DNA of 64,000 nucleotides, taken from contig NZ_JAIEZN010000002.1 in NCBI RefSeq assembly GCF_020169335.1, positions 1 through 64,000 of the forward strand, read 5' to 3'. The notes below the pieces were generated by a model, which was given only the letters and a program-made list of their open reading frames with translations, made no database searches and was not told the origin of the DNA. Source of the DNA: Devosia aquimaris (lineage in GTDB: Bacteria > Pseudomonadota > Alphaproteobacteria > Rhizobiales > Devosiaceae). This document shows, piece by piece, positions 18,210 to 27,069 of this stretch (within the stretch, counting starts at the first letter, position 1; each line of letters opens with the position of its first letter). A program made the position numbers and the translations under genes.

Positions 18210-18510
18210 ACCGGCCGGACACTGGTCTTGGGGAGAGAGGGGCTGGAGCCCCGCCCCATGCCGGCATGTCCAACCCGAAAGGGCGGCCGCTCGATGCGTG
18301 CGCAGGAATACCAGTGCGTGTGAAGCGGCTTTCGCCTCTTCAAAAAACGCAAACAGGCGGCGCAAGCCGTCGGGGCGAAAGCCGCTTCATGCCGTGTCAC
18401 CGCCGCGACGCACAGCGTCGCCGGCGCTATGGGCGCTACCGCCTGCGACGCCGCTGCGCTTGCCTCCATCCCACCTGCGGGCTCATATGGCGCAACACTG
18501 GAGCCTGCCC
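18210..18510. other. ubiG upstream region rich in inverted repeats
   Basis: This stretch contains GGGGCT/AGCCCC (near 18240), the 12-bp palindrome CATGCCGGCATG just downstream, and a 16-bp perfect inverted repeat listed separately. Open frames on both strands here look like chance products of high GC. No clear promoter is visible; the ubiG promoter must lie within. Confidence 0.45.
18321..18389. repeat. 16-bp perfect inverted repeat with 37-base spacer
   Basis: TGAAGCGGCTTTCGCC (18321-18336) is the exact reverse complement of 18374-18389. The spacer is A-rich at its start, then GC-rich. The structure lies 120 bases before ubiG. It could form a long stem in a ubiG leader RNA or be a small mobile palindromic element. 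There is no T tract on either side, so it is not a standard terminator. Confidence 0.75.
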
Positions 18511-19251
18511 ATGACCGACACCACCATCAATGACGCCGAGGTCGCCAAGTTCACCGCCATGGCCGAGCAATGGTGGGACCCCAAGGGCAAGTTCAAGCCG
18601 CTGCACAAGTTCAATCCCGTGCGCCTGAGCTATATCCGCGAGAGCCTGCTCAGCCATTTCGGCCGCGACGGCAGCGCCATGCGGCCCTTCGAGGGCCTCA
18701 GCATTCTCGATGTCGGCTGCGGCGGGGGCCTCCTCTGCGAGCCGCTGACCCGGCTGGGCGCCACTGTCACCGGCATTGATGCGGCCGAGCGCAATATCGC
18801 CATCGCCCGCGTCCATGCCCAGCAGTCGGGCCTCGCCATCGATTACCAGGCCACCACCAGCGAGGCGCTGGCCGCCGCCGGGCGCCGCTTTGACGTGGTG
18901 CTCAACATGGAAGTGGTGGAACACGTCGACAATGTCCCGCTCTATATGAAGAGCTGTGCCGTTCTGGTCGCCCCCGGCGGGCTGATGCTGACGGCCACCA
19001 TCAACCGCACGCTGCGCGCCCGGGCCCTGGCCGTCTTTGCCGCCGAGCGCGTGCTGCGCTGGCTGCCGGTGGGTACCCATGACTGGAACAAGTTTTTGAC
19101 CCCCGAGGAGATCAAGGCGCTGGTCACCCGCAACGGGCTCACCGTCACCGCCGAGAGCGGCGTGGTCTTCCACCCCCTGGCCGATGAATGGCGCCTCTCG
19201 CCCGATATGGGCATCAACTACATGGTGCTGGCGGCCCGCCCGGCGGCGTGA
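18511..19251 (+). CDS. ubiG: Bifunctional 2-polyprenyl-6-hydroxyphenol methylase / 3-demethylubiquinol 3-O-methyltransferase
   Basis: Performs both O-methylations of ubiquinone synthesis with S-adenosylmethionine at the membrane surface. The 246 residues carry the family opening EVAKFTAMAEQWWDPKGKFKPLHKFNPVRL, SAM motif I LDVGCGGGLL, and NMEVVEHV. ATG 18511 (MTDTTINDAE) has GGAG upstream and matches family starts; an in-frame ATG at 18487 adds eight residues. In related genomes ubiG commonly neighbours lysC; here about 5.7 kb separates them. Confidence 0.95.
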   Translation: MTDTTINDAEVAKFTAMAEQWWDPKGKFKPLHKFNPVRLSYIRESLLSHFGRDGSAMRPFEGLSILDVGCGGGLLCEPLTRLGATVTGIDAAERNIAIARVHAQQSGLAIDYQATTSEALAAAGRRFDVVLNMEVVEHVDNVPLYMKSCAVLVAPGGLMLTATINRTLRARALAVFAAERVLRWLPVGTHDWNKFLTPEEIKALVTRNGLTVTAESGVVFHPLADEWRLSPDMGINYMVLAARPAA

Positions 19252-19329
19252 TGGCGGGGGGCCTTGCGCCCCCCTTCTCGGCGGTTCGGGGCTCGGCTAT
19301 AAACGGGTATTCCCCCCCGGAGTTCCCCC

Positions 19330-19773
19330 ATGCGCCGCCTGCTTGCCGCCCTTGTCGCTGTGGCCTTCGCCACGCTCGCCATCCCCGCCTTCGCCCAGAC
19401 CGACGCCGACGTGCTCGACCAGATCGAGACGCTGCATGGCGATTCCGAGGGCTTTGTCGCCGCCTTCGAGCTCTTGCGCGAATCCTTCGTCTCGGGCGAC
19501 GCCAGCACCTTGGCCGACATGGCCGTCTACCCCCTCACCGTCGAGGCCAATGGCGAGACCTATGATGTGCTCAGCGGCCAGGACCTGGTGGACAACGCCA
19601 TGACCCTGGTCACCCCCGAAACGGTCGAGGCCATGGGCAACCAGTCCCTGGCCGATCTCATCGTCACCAGCGACGGCGTGGGCCTGGCCAATGGGGCCAT
19701 GTGGATGGCCCTGGTGTGCAGTGATGACAGCTGCAGCGACAGCTATTGGGGCGTCATCCGCATCAACAACTAA
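19330..19773 (+). CDS. Small secreted protein, NTF2-like
   Basis: A 147-residue exported protein with a clear signal peptide (MRRLLAALVAVAFATLAIPAFAQ). The mature part resembles the NTF2-like fold: an N-terminal helix (FELLRESFVSGDASTLADMAVYPL), then VEANGETYDVLSGQDLV and beta strands ending WGVIRINN. Such domains bind small molecules or serve as scaffolds, and no catalytic residues can be assigned. Two cysteines near the end (CSDDSC) may form a disulfide. It follows ubiG by 78 bases and is closed by a strong terminator. Confidence 0.75.
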   Translation: MRRLLAALVAVAFATLAIPAFAQTDADVLDQIETLHGDSEGFVAAFELLRESFVSGDASTLADMAVYPLTVEANGETYDVLSGQDLVDNAMTLVTPETVEAMGNQSLADLIVTSDGVGLANGAMWMALVCSDDSCSDSYWGVIRINN

Positions 19774-19787
19774 GTATTGGCGTAAAA

Positions 19788-19816
19788 AGAAAATACCGCG
19801 GTGAGCGGTATTTTCT
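19788..19816 (+). terminator. Intrinsic terminator
   Basis: A 12-bp perfect stem, AGAAAATACCGC with GCGGTATTTTCT, surrounds a 5-base loop 14 bases after the small secreted gene. The right arm supplies TTTT, with further T-rich sequence after it. It should work in the plus direction and partly in reverse. Confidence 0.85.
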
Positions 19817-19891
19817 GTAATTTTACCAGACCCGATAGGACTAGCTTAAGAGCCCTTGGCCACACTGCCGGCAAAGGACGTGATTCCACGC

Positions 19892-21553
19892 ATGCTTGGG
19901 CTTGATCGCAATCTGGATGTGCTGGACGACCTCGCGGCGGCGAGCGAGGCGGCGCGCCTGCGCGGCGACTATGCCGAAGGCGCCGCCATTGCCCGCCGCG
20001 CTGCCGACCACGCCCGGCGCGAGGGCAACCTGCCCGTGCTGGGCGCCATGCTGCGCCTGCTGGCCGAGCAATTGCTGCGCACCGGCGACAATGAAGAGGC
20101 CGTCACCGCTGCCGTCGAGGCCGCCGATATCGAATCCGGGCTCGACAACCAGACAGCCCGCGCCCGCAGCTGCACCATCCAGGCCATGGGCTATCTCGAG
20201 CTGGGCCTGGCCGAAGAGGCGCTGCAGGCCCTCTCGACCAGCCTGGAAATCGCGCAGCGGCTGCGCGATCCGGACCTGTTGTTCTGGAGCTACAACCGCA
20301 TCGGCAACGCCAAGTCCCACATGGGCAAATATGCCGAGGCGCGCGATTTCCTGCGCCGCGCCCTGCCCCTTTCGGCCGGCCTGGGCAGCGAAGCCAAGTT
20401 CTGCATCCTCAACAACCTGGCCGACAATGCCGCCAACCTGGCCAATGCCGCCCATCTCGAAGGCGACAGCGTCGTCGTCGCGGATGCAGTGGAATTCGGC
20501 CTGCTCTATGCGCTGGACGCCATCGAGCTGGCGCGGGCCGCCGCCCATCCGTTTCGCGAGGCGATCAGCCTGGGCAATTATGCCATGCTGCTCGCCCATG
20601 CCGGCGACACCGAAGGCGCCATCCGCGCCAACACCCGCGCCCACGCCATCGCCGCCCGCAAGGGCTATCATGCGCTCGAACTCGAGACAGGCTTCAACCT
20701 GGCGCGCTTCGCCATGCTGGCCGACGATCTGGAGACCGCTGCGACCCGGCTTGAAAGCCTGATTCCCGAACTGGCCCAGCACAATGAGGCGCGCCTGCTG
20801 CTGCTGAGCCACCAGATGCTGTCCGACATCTACCAGCGTCTTGGCCGCGCCGATGCCGCGCTGACCCATTTCAAGGCCTTCCACCGGCTGGAAAGCACCA
20901 CCCGCAGCACCATTGCCGAGACGCGCAGCCGGCTGGTCACCACCATGACCGAGCTGGGCGCCGCGCTGATCGAGGCCGAACGCGCCAACCTCGAGATTCG
21001 CCTGCACCAGATGCAACTGGCCGAGCTGGAGACCGAGCGGCAGGAACTGCTGCTGCGCACCACCGACCTCGACCGCAAGGCGCATGAGGACGATCTGACC
21101 GGGCTCAAGAACCGCCGCTTTGCCCTGGGCGCTTTGGCCGAACGCATTGCCACCTGCCCACCCGGCCAGTCGGTCTTTGTCGCCATCGCCGACGCCGACC
21201 ATTTCAAGGCCATCAACGACCGCCTGGGCCACACGGCCGGCGACCAGGTGTTGCAGGCCCTGGCTCATCTGCTGGAGTCCCGGATGGGCCCCGGCGACCT
21301 GGTGGCCCGTCTGGGCGGCGAGGAGTTCTTGATTGCCATGACCGGCACGGCCGAGACGGCCCGCGCCACCTGCCAGGGTCTGGTCGACACCGTGGCGCAG
21401 GCAGTCTGGCCCAATGGTCTTCATGTCACCATCAGCGTGGGCCTGGCCAGGGCCGCCCCCCATGAAGACGTCAACGCCGTGATCGGTCACGCCGATGGCG
21501 CGCTCCATCGCTCCAAGAGCGGCGGCCGCAACCGCTTGACCCTCGACATCTAG
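19892..21553 (+). CDS. Diguanylate cyclase with N-terminal TPR array
   Basis: Should make cyclic di-GMP from two GTP. The roughly 553-residue product has no signal or membrane segment. Residues 1-330 are helical TPR-like repeats, followed by a coiled coil (about 340-400) and a GGDEF domain whose active site reads GGEEF. The usual allosteric inhibition site, RxxD five residues before GGEEF, reads GPGD here, so product inhibition is probably lost. The TPR region likely senses a protein partner. Start uncertain: ATG 19892 is used, while TTG 19856 or GTG 19880 (right behind AAAGGA) are possible. Confidence 0.9.
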   Translation: MLGLDRNLDVLDDLAAASEAARLRGDYAEGAAIARRAADHARREGNLPVLGAMLRLLAEQLLRTGDNEEAVTAAVEAADIESGLDNQTARARSCTIQAMGYLELGLAEEALQALSTSLEIAQRLRDPDLLFWSYNRIGNAKSHMGKYAEARDFLRRALPLSAGLGSEAKFCILNNLADNAANLANAAHLEGDSVVVADAVEFGLLYALDAIELARAAAHPFREAISLGNYAMLLAHAGDTEGAIRANTRAHAIAARKGYHALELETGFNLARFAMLADDLETAATRLESLIPELAQHNEARLLLLSHQMLSDIYQRLGRADAALTHFKAFHRLESTTRSTIAETRSRLVTTMTELGAALIEAERANLEIRLHQMQLAELETERQELLLRTTDLDRKAHEDDLTGLKNRRFALGALAERIATCPPGQSVFVAIADADHFKAINDRLGHTAGDQVLQALAHLLESRMGPGDLVARLGGEEFLIAMTGTAETARATCQGLVDTVAQAVWPNGLHVTISVGLARAAPHEDVNAVIGHADGALHRSKSGGRNRLTLDI

Positions 21554-21561
21554 CCAGGTCC

Positions 21562-21726
21562 TCAGGCGTCGCGCTGCTCCTCCACGGCCCGCGCCAGATC
21601 TTCGGTCTCGTCGCGGCTGAGATCCTTGACCCGGCCGAAGGGCTCGCACTGGCCCGGTGTCTTGCCCTTGTCACCGGTGTCGGGGGCGGGCTTGATCGGT
21701 GTGTCATCCTTGGGCGTCTTGGTCAC
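21562..21726 (-). CDS. Small hydrophilic protein of unknown function
   Basis: A 54-residue product starting at GTG with AAGGAG 6 bases upstream. It is charged, without hydrophobic segment: a Lys/Asp/Pro-rich first half and a helical acidic tail (DLSRDETEDLARAVEEQRDA). It faces the GGDEF gene tail to tail, 8 bases apart. The longer frame to 21789 has no better start. I do not recognise it; it may be a conserved small protein of this lineage. Confidence 0.55.
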   Translation of the reverse strand: MTKTPKDDTPIKPAPDTGDKGKTPGQCEPFGRVKDLSRDETEDLARAVEEQRDA

Positions 21727-21808
21727 TACAGGCTCCTTATCCACTCTCTTGCTGCCCAGTGCGGCCCCATTTCCCCGCCAAGTCAACACACGTTGCCGGC
21801 CGACGAGT

Positions 21809-21831
21809 GTACCGTACGGTACGGTACGGTT
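21809..21831. promoter_or_regulatory. Overlapping palindromes built on ACCGTACGGT, ilvD upstream
   Basis: GTACCGTACGGTAC (21809-21822) is a perfect 14-bp palindrome, and TACGG is then repeated so that three units stand in tandem. The site lies about 85 bases before the ilvD start and about 85 bases before the start of the divergent 54-residue gene. TetR-type repressors favour such short palindromes, but the regulator is not identifiable here. Confidence 0.5.
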
Positions 21832-21912
21832 TTTGATTGATCCTGGTTTCGAATGGGTCTAAAAAGGGGAACGTCACCGCATCGCTCGGCACTGACTTCG
21901 AAGGATTTCTCC

Positions 21913-23766
21913 ATGCCCGCCTATCGTTCCCGCACCACCACCCATGGCCGCAACATGGCCGGCGCCCGCGGGCTCTGGCGCGCCACCGGCATGAAGGATG
22001 GCGATTTCGGCAAGCCCATCATTGCCGTGGTCAATTCCTTCACCCAGTTCGTGCCCGGCCACGTGCACCTCAAGGATCTCGGCCAATTGGTGGCCCGCGA
22101 GATCGAGATCGCCGGCGGCGTCGCCAAGGAGTTCAATACCATCGCCGTGGACGATGGCATCGCCATGGGCCATGACGGCATGCTCTATTCCCTGCCCAGC
22201 CGCGACATCATCGCGGACTCCGTGGAATACATGGTCAACGCCCATTGCGCCGACGCCATGGTCTGCATTTCCAATTGCGACAAGATCACGCCCGGCATGC
22301 TCAATGCGGCAATGCGTCTGAACATTCCGGTGGTCTTTGTGTCCGGCGGACCGATGGAAGCCGGCAAGGCCATGCTCAAGGGCAAGCTGCAGGCGCTCGA
22401 CCTTGTCGATGCCATGGTGATGGCTGCCGACGACAATTACACCGATGCCGAAGTGCAGGCTGTTGAAGAGGCTGCCTGCCCAACCTGCGGCTCCTGCTCG
22501 GGCATGTTCACCGCCAATTCCATGAACTGCCTGACCGAGGCGCTCGGCCTCAGCCTGCCGGGCAATGGCTCGACCCTGGCTACCCATTCCGATCGCAAGC
22601 GCCTGTTCCAGGAAGCCGGTCACCTGATCGTCGATCTCGCCCGCCGTTGGTATGAGCAGGATGACGCCTCCGTGCTGCCGCGCACCATTGCCAGCAAGGC
22701 AGCCTTCGAGAATGCCATGAGCCTGGATATCGCCATGGGCGGCTCGACCAATACCGTGCTGCATATCTTGGCGGCCGCCCATGAGGGTGGCGTCGACTTC
22801 ACCATGGACGATATCGATCGCCTGAGCCGCAAAGTGCCCGTGCTGTCCAAGGTCGCGCCGGCCAAGGCGGATGTGCACATGGAGGACGTTCACCGCGCTG
22901 GCGGCATCATGTCCATCCTGGGCCAGCTCGACCGGGCAGGCCTGATCAACCGCAGCGAGCCCACCATCCATGCCGCGACCATGGGCGATGCACTGGACAA
23001 GTGGGACATCTCGCGCACCAATTCGGAGAGCGTGCGCCAGTTCTACATGGCGGCCCCCGGTGGCGTGCGCACGACCCAGGCCTTCAGCCAGTCCAACCGC
23101 TGGGCCGAGCTCGATCTCGACCGCCAGAATGGCGTGATCCGTTCAGCAGACAATGCCTTCTCCAAGGATGGCGGCCTGGCCGTGCTCAAGGGCAATATCG
23201 CCATCGACGGTTGCATCGTCAAAACCGCGGGCGTGGATGATTCCATCCTCAAGTTCACCGGCCCGGCCCGCGTCTTCGAAAGCCAGGACGATACCGTCAA
23301 GGCCATCCTGAGCAACCAGATCAAGGCCGGCGATGTGCTGGTGATCCGCTACGAAGGCCCACGCGGTGGCCCCGGCATGCAGGAAATGCTCTATCCCACG
23401 AGCTATCTGAAATCGAAGGGCCTGGGCAAAGCCTGCGCCCTGTTGACCGACGGCCGCTTCTCGGGCGGCACCTCGGGCCTGTCCATCGGCCACGTCTCGC
23501 CCGAGGCTGCCGAAGGCGGCACCATTGGCCTGGTGCGCGAAGGCGACATGATCGAGATCGACATCCCCAACCGCAGCATCACCCTGCTGGTCACGGATGA
23601 CGAGCTGGTGCAGCGTCGTCACGATCAGGACCAGCTGGGCTGGAAGCCGGCCCATCCGCGCAAGCGCAACGTGACCACCGCCCTCAAGGCCTATGCCGCC
23701 TTCGCGACCTCCGCCGCCCGCGGCGCGGTGCGCGACACCCAGGCGATCGACAAGCTCTGGAACTAG
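21913..23766 (+). CDS. ilvD: Dihydroxy-acid dehydratase
   Basis: Iron-sulfur dehydratase of valine, leucine and isoleucine synthesis, converting 2,3-dihydroxy acids to 2-keto acids. The 617 residues match the family. It has the cluster cysteines in [10 protein letters not shown] and [20 protein letters not shown], and the C-terminal [23 protein letters not shown] signature. The three-cysteine spacing is that of the 4Fe-4S long-form enzyme. ATG 21913 has AAGGA at proper spacing, and 20 residues of open frame upstream are non-coding. A palindromic candidate operator lies upstream. It is monocistronic. Confidence 0.97.
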   Translation: MPAYRSRTTTHGRNMAGARGLWRATGMKDGDFGKPIIAVVNSFTQFVPGHVHLKDLGQLVAREIEIAGGVAKEFNTIAVDDGIAMGHDGMLYSLPSRDIIADSVEYMVNAHCADAMVCISNCDKITPGMLNAAMRLNIPVVFVSGGPMEAGKAMLKGKLQALDLVDAMVMAADDNYTDAEVQAVEEAACPTCGSCSGMFTANSMNCLTEALGLSLPGNGSTLATHSDRKRLFQEAGHLIVDLARRWYEQDDASVLPRTIASKAAFENAMSLDIAMGGSTNTVLHILAAAHEGGVDFTMDDIDRLSRKVPVLSKVAPAKADVHMEDVHRAGGIMSILGQLDRAGLINRSEPTIHAATMGDALDKWDISRTNSESVRQFYMAAPGGVRTTQAFSQSNRWAELDLDRQNGVIRSADNAFSKDGGLAVLKGNIAIDGCIVKTAGVDDSILKFTGPARVFESQDDTVKAILSNQIKAGDVLVIRYEGPRGGPGMQEMLYPTSYLKSKGLGKACALLTDGRFSGGTSGLSIGHVSPEAAEGGTIGLVREGDMIEIDIPNRSITLLVTDDELVQRRHDQDQLGWKPAHPRKRNVTTALKAYAAFATSAARGAVRDTQAIDKLWN

Positions 23767-23795
23767 GCGCCCGCAATCTGGACGCATGAGACAGC

Positions 23796-23816
23796 CCCTC
23801 CCCGCAATGGGGAGGG
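23796..23816. repeat. Intergenic hairpin repeat, copy 2
   Basis: The CCCTCCCC and GGGGAGGG arms are identical to those at 9022-9042, with loop GCAAT instead of CTTGA. It lies just after ilvD and may assist termination. Confidence 0.5.
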
Positions 23817-23944
23817 ATTGCCGGCCGGGTGAAGGCCCGTCGCCGAGCGCGGAAAACAATCACGACAAACGCGTGACAAGCCGATCCGGCAATGCTAAAC
23901 GGCCCGCAGCCACCTGACGGTCTGCCAAGACTGTCTTCTGGTCA

Positions 23945-23981
23945 GGTTCGATAGCGGGGATTCCACCCTCCCTATCGAACC
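23945..23981. terminator. Hairpin between convergent ilvD and ABC exporter genes
   Basis: GGTTCGATAG and CTATCGAACC form a 10-bp perfect stem around 17 bases, 20 bases from the end of the minus-strand ATPase gene. There is no T tract, so the call as a bidirectional stop or mRNA 3' end is tentative. Confidence 0.4.
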
Positions 23982-24001
23982 GACCCTAGTCCCCCAAGAC
24001 A

Positions 24002-24682
24002 TCAGTCCGAGACGGTCTTTCCGTCCACCACCTTGATCTGCCGACGGCAGGCAGCGGCGATCTTTTCGTCATGGGTGGAGATCAGGAAGGTCGTCTGCTC
24101 CTGCTGATTGATCTCGGCGATCAGCGCCATGACCTGGCTGGCCGATTCCCGATCAAGATTGCCGGTGGGCTCATCGGCCAGCACCAGTTCGGGCTGGTTC
24201 ATCAGCGCCCGCGCAATCGCGACACGCTGTTTCTGCCCACCCGAGAGTTGGGTAGCGCGGAAATCCATGCGGTCGGCCAGCCCCACGCGTTCCAGCAAGT
24301 CCTCCCCGCGCGCGCGGGCGCCGGCAGTCTCGCGTCCCTGGGCAATGGCAGTGGGGAAAATGACATTCTCCAGTGCGGTGAAGTCTGGCAGCAGATGGTG
24401 GAACTGAAAGACAAAGCCGATGTGGCGGTTGCGGAACTCGGTGAGCGCTGCATCACCTGCCCGCGTCAGATCCTCGCCGAGCATGCTGTGCCGGCCGCTT
24501 GTGGGCTGCATCAGCGTCCCCAGGATGGTGAGCAACGTGCTCTTGCCCGATCCCGAAGGCCCCAATAGCGCCGCCAGGTCCCCTTCCTCAAGCACCAGGT
24601 CGAGCCCCTTGAGCACACGCGTCTCGGCATCACCCGATCCATAGGTCTTGACCAGATCGCCAACCTCGACCAGCACGCTCAT
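24002..24682 (-). CDS. ABC transporter ATP-binding protein, LolD/MacB type
   Basis: A 226-residue nucleotide-binding subunit with Walker [10 protein letters not shown], the Q-loop, signature LSGGQKQR and Walker [13 protein letters not shown]. The DEPTGNLD form is typical of the LolD/MacB/FtsE group that powers mechanotransmission transporters rather than importers. It overlaps the FtsX-like permease gene by 4 bases and is the last gene of the exporter operon. The substrate may be a lipid, peptide or antibiotic and is not determined. Confidence 0.93.
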   Translation of the reverse strand: MSVLVEVGDLVKTYGSGDAETRVLKGLDLVLEEGDLAALLGPSGSGKSTLLTILGTLMQPTSGRHSMLGEDLTRAGDAALTEFRNRHIGFVFQFHHLLPDFTALENVIFPTAIAQGRETAGARARGEDLLERVGLADRMDFRATQLSGGQKQRVAIARALMNQPELVLADEPTGNLDRESASQVMALIAEINQQEQTTFLISTHDEKIAAACRRQIKVVDGKTVSD

Positions 24683-25884
24683 TGGCCGATCACCGACACC
24701 GGGTCGACCCGCGCTGCCGCGCGGGCCGGCAGGATGGAGGCCAGAATGGCCCCGATAGTGGTCAGCGCAATGGCCAGCCCATAGGCCCCCTGGCGCACAT
24801 CAATGGGCAAGCTGCCCGAAGTGATGTTCTCCGGCAATGGAAAGGGCGACAGCGCCAGATAGCCCAGCCCGGCGCCCAGGAGCCCACCCAGCAGGCCGAT
24901 AAGCGTGCCCTGCAGCACAAAGACGGCCACCACAAAGCCACGCGGTGCGCCAAAGGCCCGCATGATGCCGATCTCGGGCCGACGCCGATAGGTGGACAGC
25001 AGCAGCGCACTGGCAACGCCGATCACAATGGTCACCAGGGCAAAGCCCTTGATGAGATTGCCGGAGTTGGCCTGCGCCCGCAGCCCGCTGAGCAATTGCG
25101 CATTGCCCTGCGTCCAGGGCGTGGCCTTGAGCCCTGTCTCGGCCGCCAACCGGACTGCAAATTCATCGGCCTGATTGAGATCGTCCAGCTTGATCTCCAC
25201 GCGGCTCAGCCCCTGCGGCAACGCGAACAGCGTACGTGCCGTGGCAGTGCTGACAAACGCTGCGCGCGCATCGAGCGCTTCGACGCCGACCTTGAAAATG
25301 CCGGCAATCACCAGCGATCGCTCGACATTGCGGTCCGATTGCAGACGGATCACCTGGCCAACGCCAATGCCCAGGTCTTCGGCCAGCGACTTGCCCACCA
25401 GCACCGCATTATTGGTGAGCACCGTATCGCCGGCGATCAGCCGGCTCTGAAGATCGGCAATGGCGGAGACCTTGTCGGGCTCGACACCTGTCACCGACAC
25501 TGGCGCCCGCGACTGGCCGCGGATGACAAAGCCATTGCCCACGATCTGCGGCGAAACCGCCTTGACCCCCGCCATGGCGGAAATGGCCGGCAGGAAGGCT
25601 TCGGCACTGCGAAGGGTATCGCGCTGACCTCTGGCCTTCTGCTGCACCAGCTGCGCCTCGACACCCTCGGGCAACAAGAGCCCCGCGTCGCGGCTGGGCG
25701 CTTCAAGGGTGACATGGGAAATGTCGCCCACTGTCTGCTGCACCAGATAGACCGCCAAGCCGCCGATCAGCGCGCTCATGAAAATAAAGACAAAGACGCC
25801 CGTGGCGACCCCGGCGACCAACAGGCCCGTTTGCGCCTTGCTGGCGGTAAGATAGCGCCAGGCGATCTTGATGGCATAGAGCAT
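24679..25884 (-). CDS. ABC transporter permease, FtsX/MacB-like
   Basis: A 401-residue membrane protein with the MacB topology: one N-terminal helix (about 17-42), a large periplasmic domain (about 45-270), and three C-terminal helices (near 275-300, 320-350 and 370-390). It overlaps the ATPase gene and lies 2 bases from the adaptor gene, so the three make one tripartite-type exporter. A LolC-like role is unlikely because of the adaptor partner. No outer-membrane TolC gene is in the window. Confidence 0.9.
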   Translation of the reverse strand: MLYAIKIAWRYLTASKAQTGLLVAGVATGVFVFIFMSALIGGLAVYLVQQTVGDISHVTLEAPSRDAGLLLPEGVEAQLVQQKARGQRDTLRSAEAFLPAISAMAGVKAVSPQIVGNGFVIRGQSRAPVSVTGVEPDKVSAIADLQSRLIAGDTVLTNNAVLVGKSLAEDLGIGVGQVIRLQSDRNVERSLVIAGIFKVGVEALDARAAFVSTATARTLFALPQGLSRVEIKLDDLNQADEFAVRLAAETGLKATPWTQGNAQLLSGLRAQANSGNLIKGFALVTIVIGVASALLLSTYRRRPEIGIMRAFGAPRGFVVAVFVLQGTLIGLLGGLLGAGLGYLALSPFPLPENITSGSLPIDVRQGAYGLAIALTTIGAILASILPARAAARVDPVSVIGQ

Positions 25885-25886
25885 GG

Positions 25887-26981
25887 CTAGCCCGCCGTGA
25901 CCATGTCGCCCGCCTTGACCGTCGCAGGGGCCAGGATCACCACATCACCCGGCACAAGCCCGCTGGTGACGATGACGCGGTCGGCGGGCCAATCGTCAAA
26001 CGTGATTTCGCGCAGGCGCGCGACGCCGTCGGCGATCACCATGACATGGCTTTGGGTTCCCTCGGTCACAATGGCGGCTCGGGGGATCGACAGCGCTTCA
26101 GGCACCTCTTCGACGATGACATTGGCATTGACCGTGAGCCCCACGGGCAGTGAAACGGCATCGTCGAAGCTGATTTTGATGGCGCGTCCGCCGGTAGCGG
26201 CATCAACGGTCGGGGCGGCGAAGACCACGGTGCCATGCTGGGCGACCGTGGCGCCCACAGGCTTGAGCAGCGCCTTGAGGCCCTTGGAGACGCGCGAGGA
26301 ATAGAGTTCGTCCACGTCGGTTTCGACCACCAGATCGCCTGTGTCGGCGATGGTGAAGAGCTGGGTCTGCGGATCGACCAATTGGCCCTGATCCACGCCA
26401 CGCGACAGCACCACCCCGGCAATGGGGGCAGTGATGACATATTGCTCGCGCTGCTTTTCCACCTGTTCCAGCGCGGCCTGCAAGCGCGCTGTCTCGTTGA
26501 TGGCGCCAGCCAGTGCCAGCTCGGCGTCCTCAAGGCTTGAGCGGGTGGCATTGTCGCCCAGCGCCCGCGCACGATCCGCGGCAGCCGCCGCCTGGCTCTG
26601 GCGCACCTGCTGGGAGTCGAGTGCAGCCCGCGCCTGCTGCAGCTGCGATTGCACCAGGCTATCGTCGAGCCGCACCAGCACCTGCCCGGCGGCAACCTCG
26701 TCGCCCTCGCCGGCCAGAACCGCCACTGCCTGGGCAGATACCGCCGCCCGCACCGTCACCGACGTGCGCGCTGCAATCCGCCCGTTGACGGCCAGCACCT
26801 GCGACACCGGGCCGACGGAGAGCATCTCGCTGGCGACGACTTTGGGCCGCGCCTGCCAGGGCTTTTCAAGCAACGCATAGGTGCCCCCTGCTCCCAGCGC
26901 GAGCAGCAGGACAATCAGCCAGAACCAGCGCCGCTTGCGGCGCCGGATCACCGGACGGGAGGGTTTGTCGGAGCCGACCAC
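25887..26981 (-). CDS. Periplasmic adaptor (HlyD/MacA family)
   Basis: A 364-residue membrane fusion protein linking the inner-membrane exporter to an outer-membrane channel. After a basic N-terminus a single helix (about 19-38) anchors it. The barrel-sandwich/lipoyl domain (VRAAVSAQAVAVLAGEGDEVAAGQVLVRLDD) is split by a coiled-coil hairpin of about 70 residues, followed by beta-barrel and membrane-proximal domains. Start is GTG with a weak ribosome site. First gene of the adaptor-permease-ATPase operon. Confidence 0.9.
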   Translation of the reverse strand: MVGSDKPSRPVIRRRKRRWFWLIVLLLALGAGGTYALLEKPWQARPKVVASEMLSVGPVSQVLAVNGRIAARTSVTVRAAVSAQAVAVLAGEGDEVAAGQVLVRLDDSLVQSQLQQARAALDSQQVRQSQAAAAADRARALGDNATRSSLEDAELALAGAINETARLQAALEQVEKQREQYVITAPIAGVVLSRGVDQGQLVDPQTQLFTIADTGDLVVETDVDELYSSRVSKGLKALLKPVGATVAQHGTVVFAAPTVDAATGGRAIKISFDDAVSLPVGLTVNANVIVEEVPEALSIPRAAIVTEGTQSHVMVIADGVARLREITFDDWPADRVIVTSGLVPGDVVILAPATVKAGDMVTAG

Positions 26982-27069
26982 AGCACTTCAGCCTTTTGAT
27001 GCCTATAGGCTGTGTACGCCGGGTCGCCCCCGACAGATTTGCGGTCGATCAAACTTTGTTGATGACGGC

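Noticed and set aside
17921..18469. Overlapping small open frames before ubiG on both strands
   Set aside because: They coincide with the repeat copy B and GC-rich inverted repeats, lack ribosome sites and differ between repeat copies in ways that ignore codon frame.
19841..21649. 602-codon minus-strand frame opposite the GGDEF gene
   Set aside because: Antisense of a clear TPR-GGDEF protein, with no homologous motifs of its own.
23945..23981. tRNA T-arm (GGTTCGA)
   Set aside because: The GGTTCGA match is part of a simple 10-bp hairpin; no acceptor stem or anticodon arm could be found.
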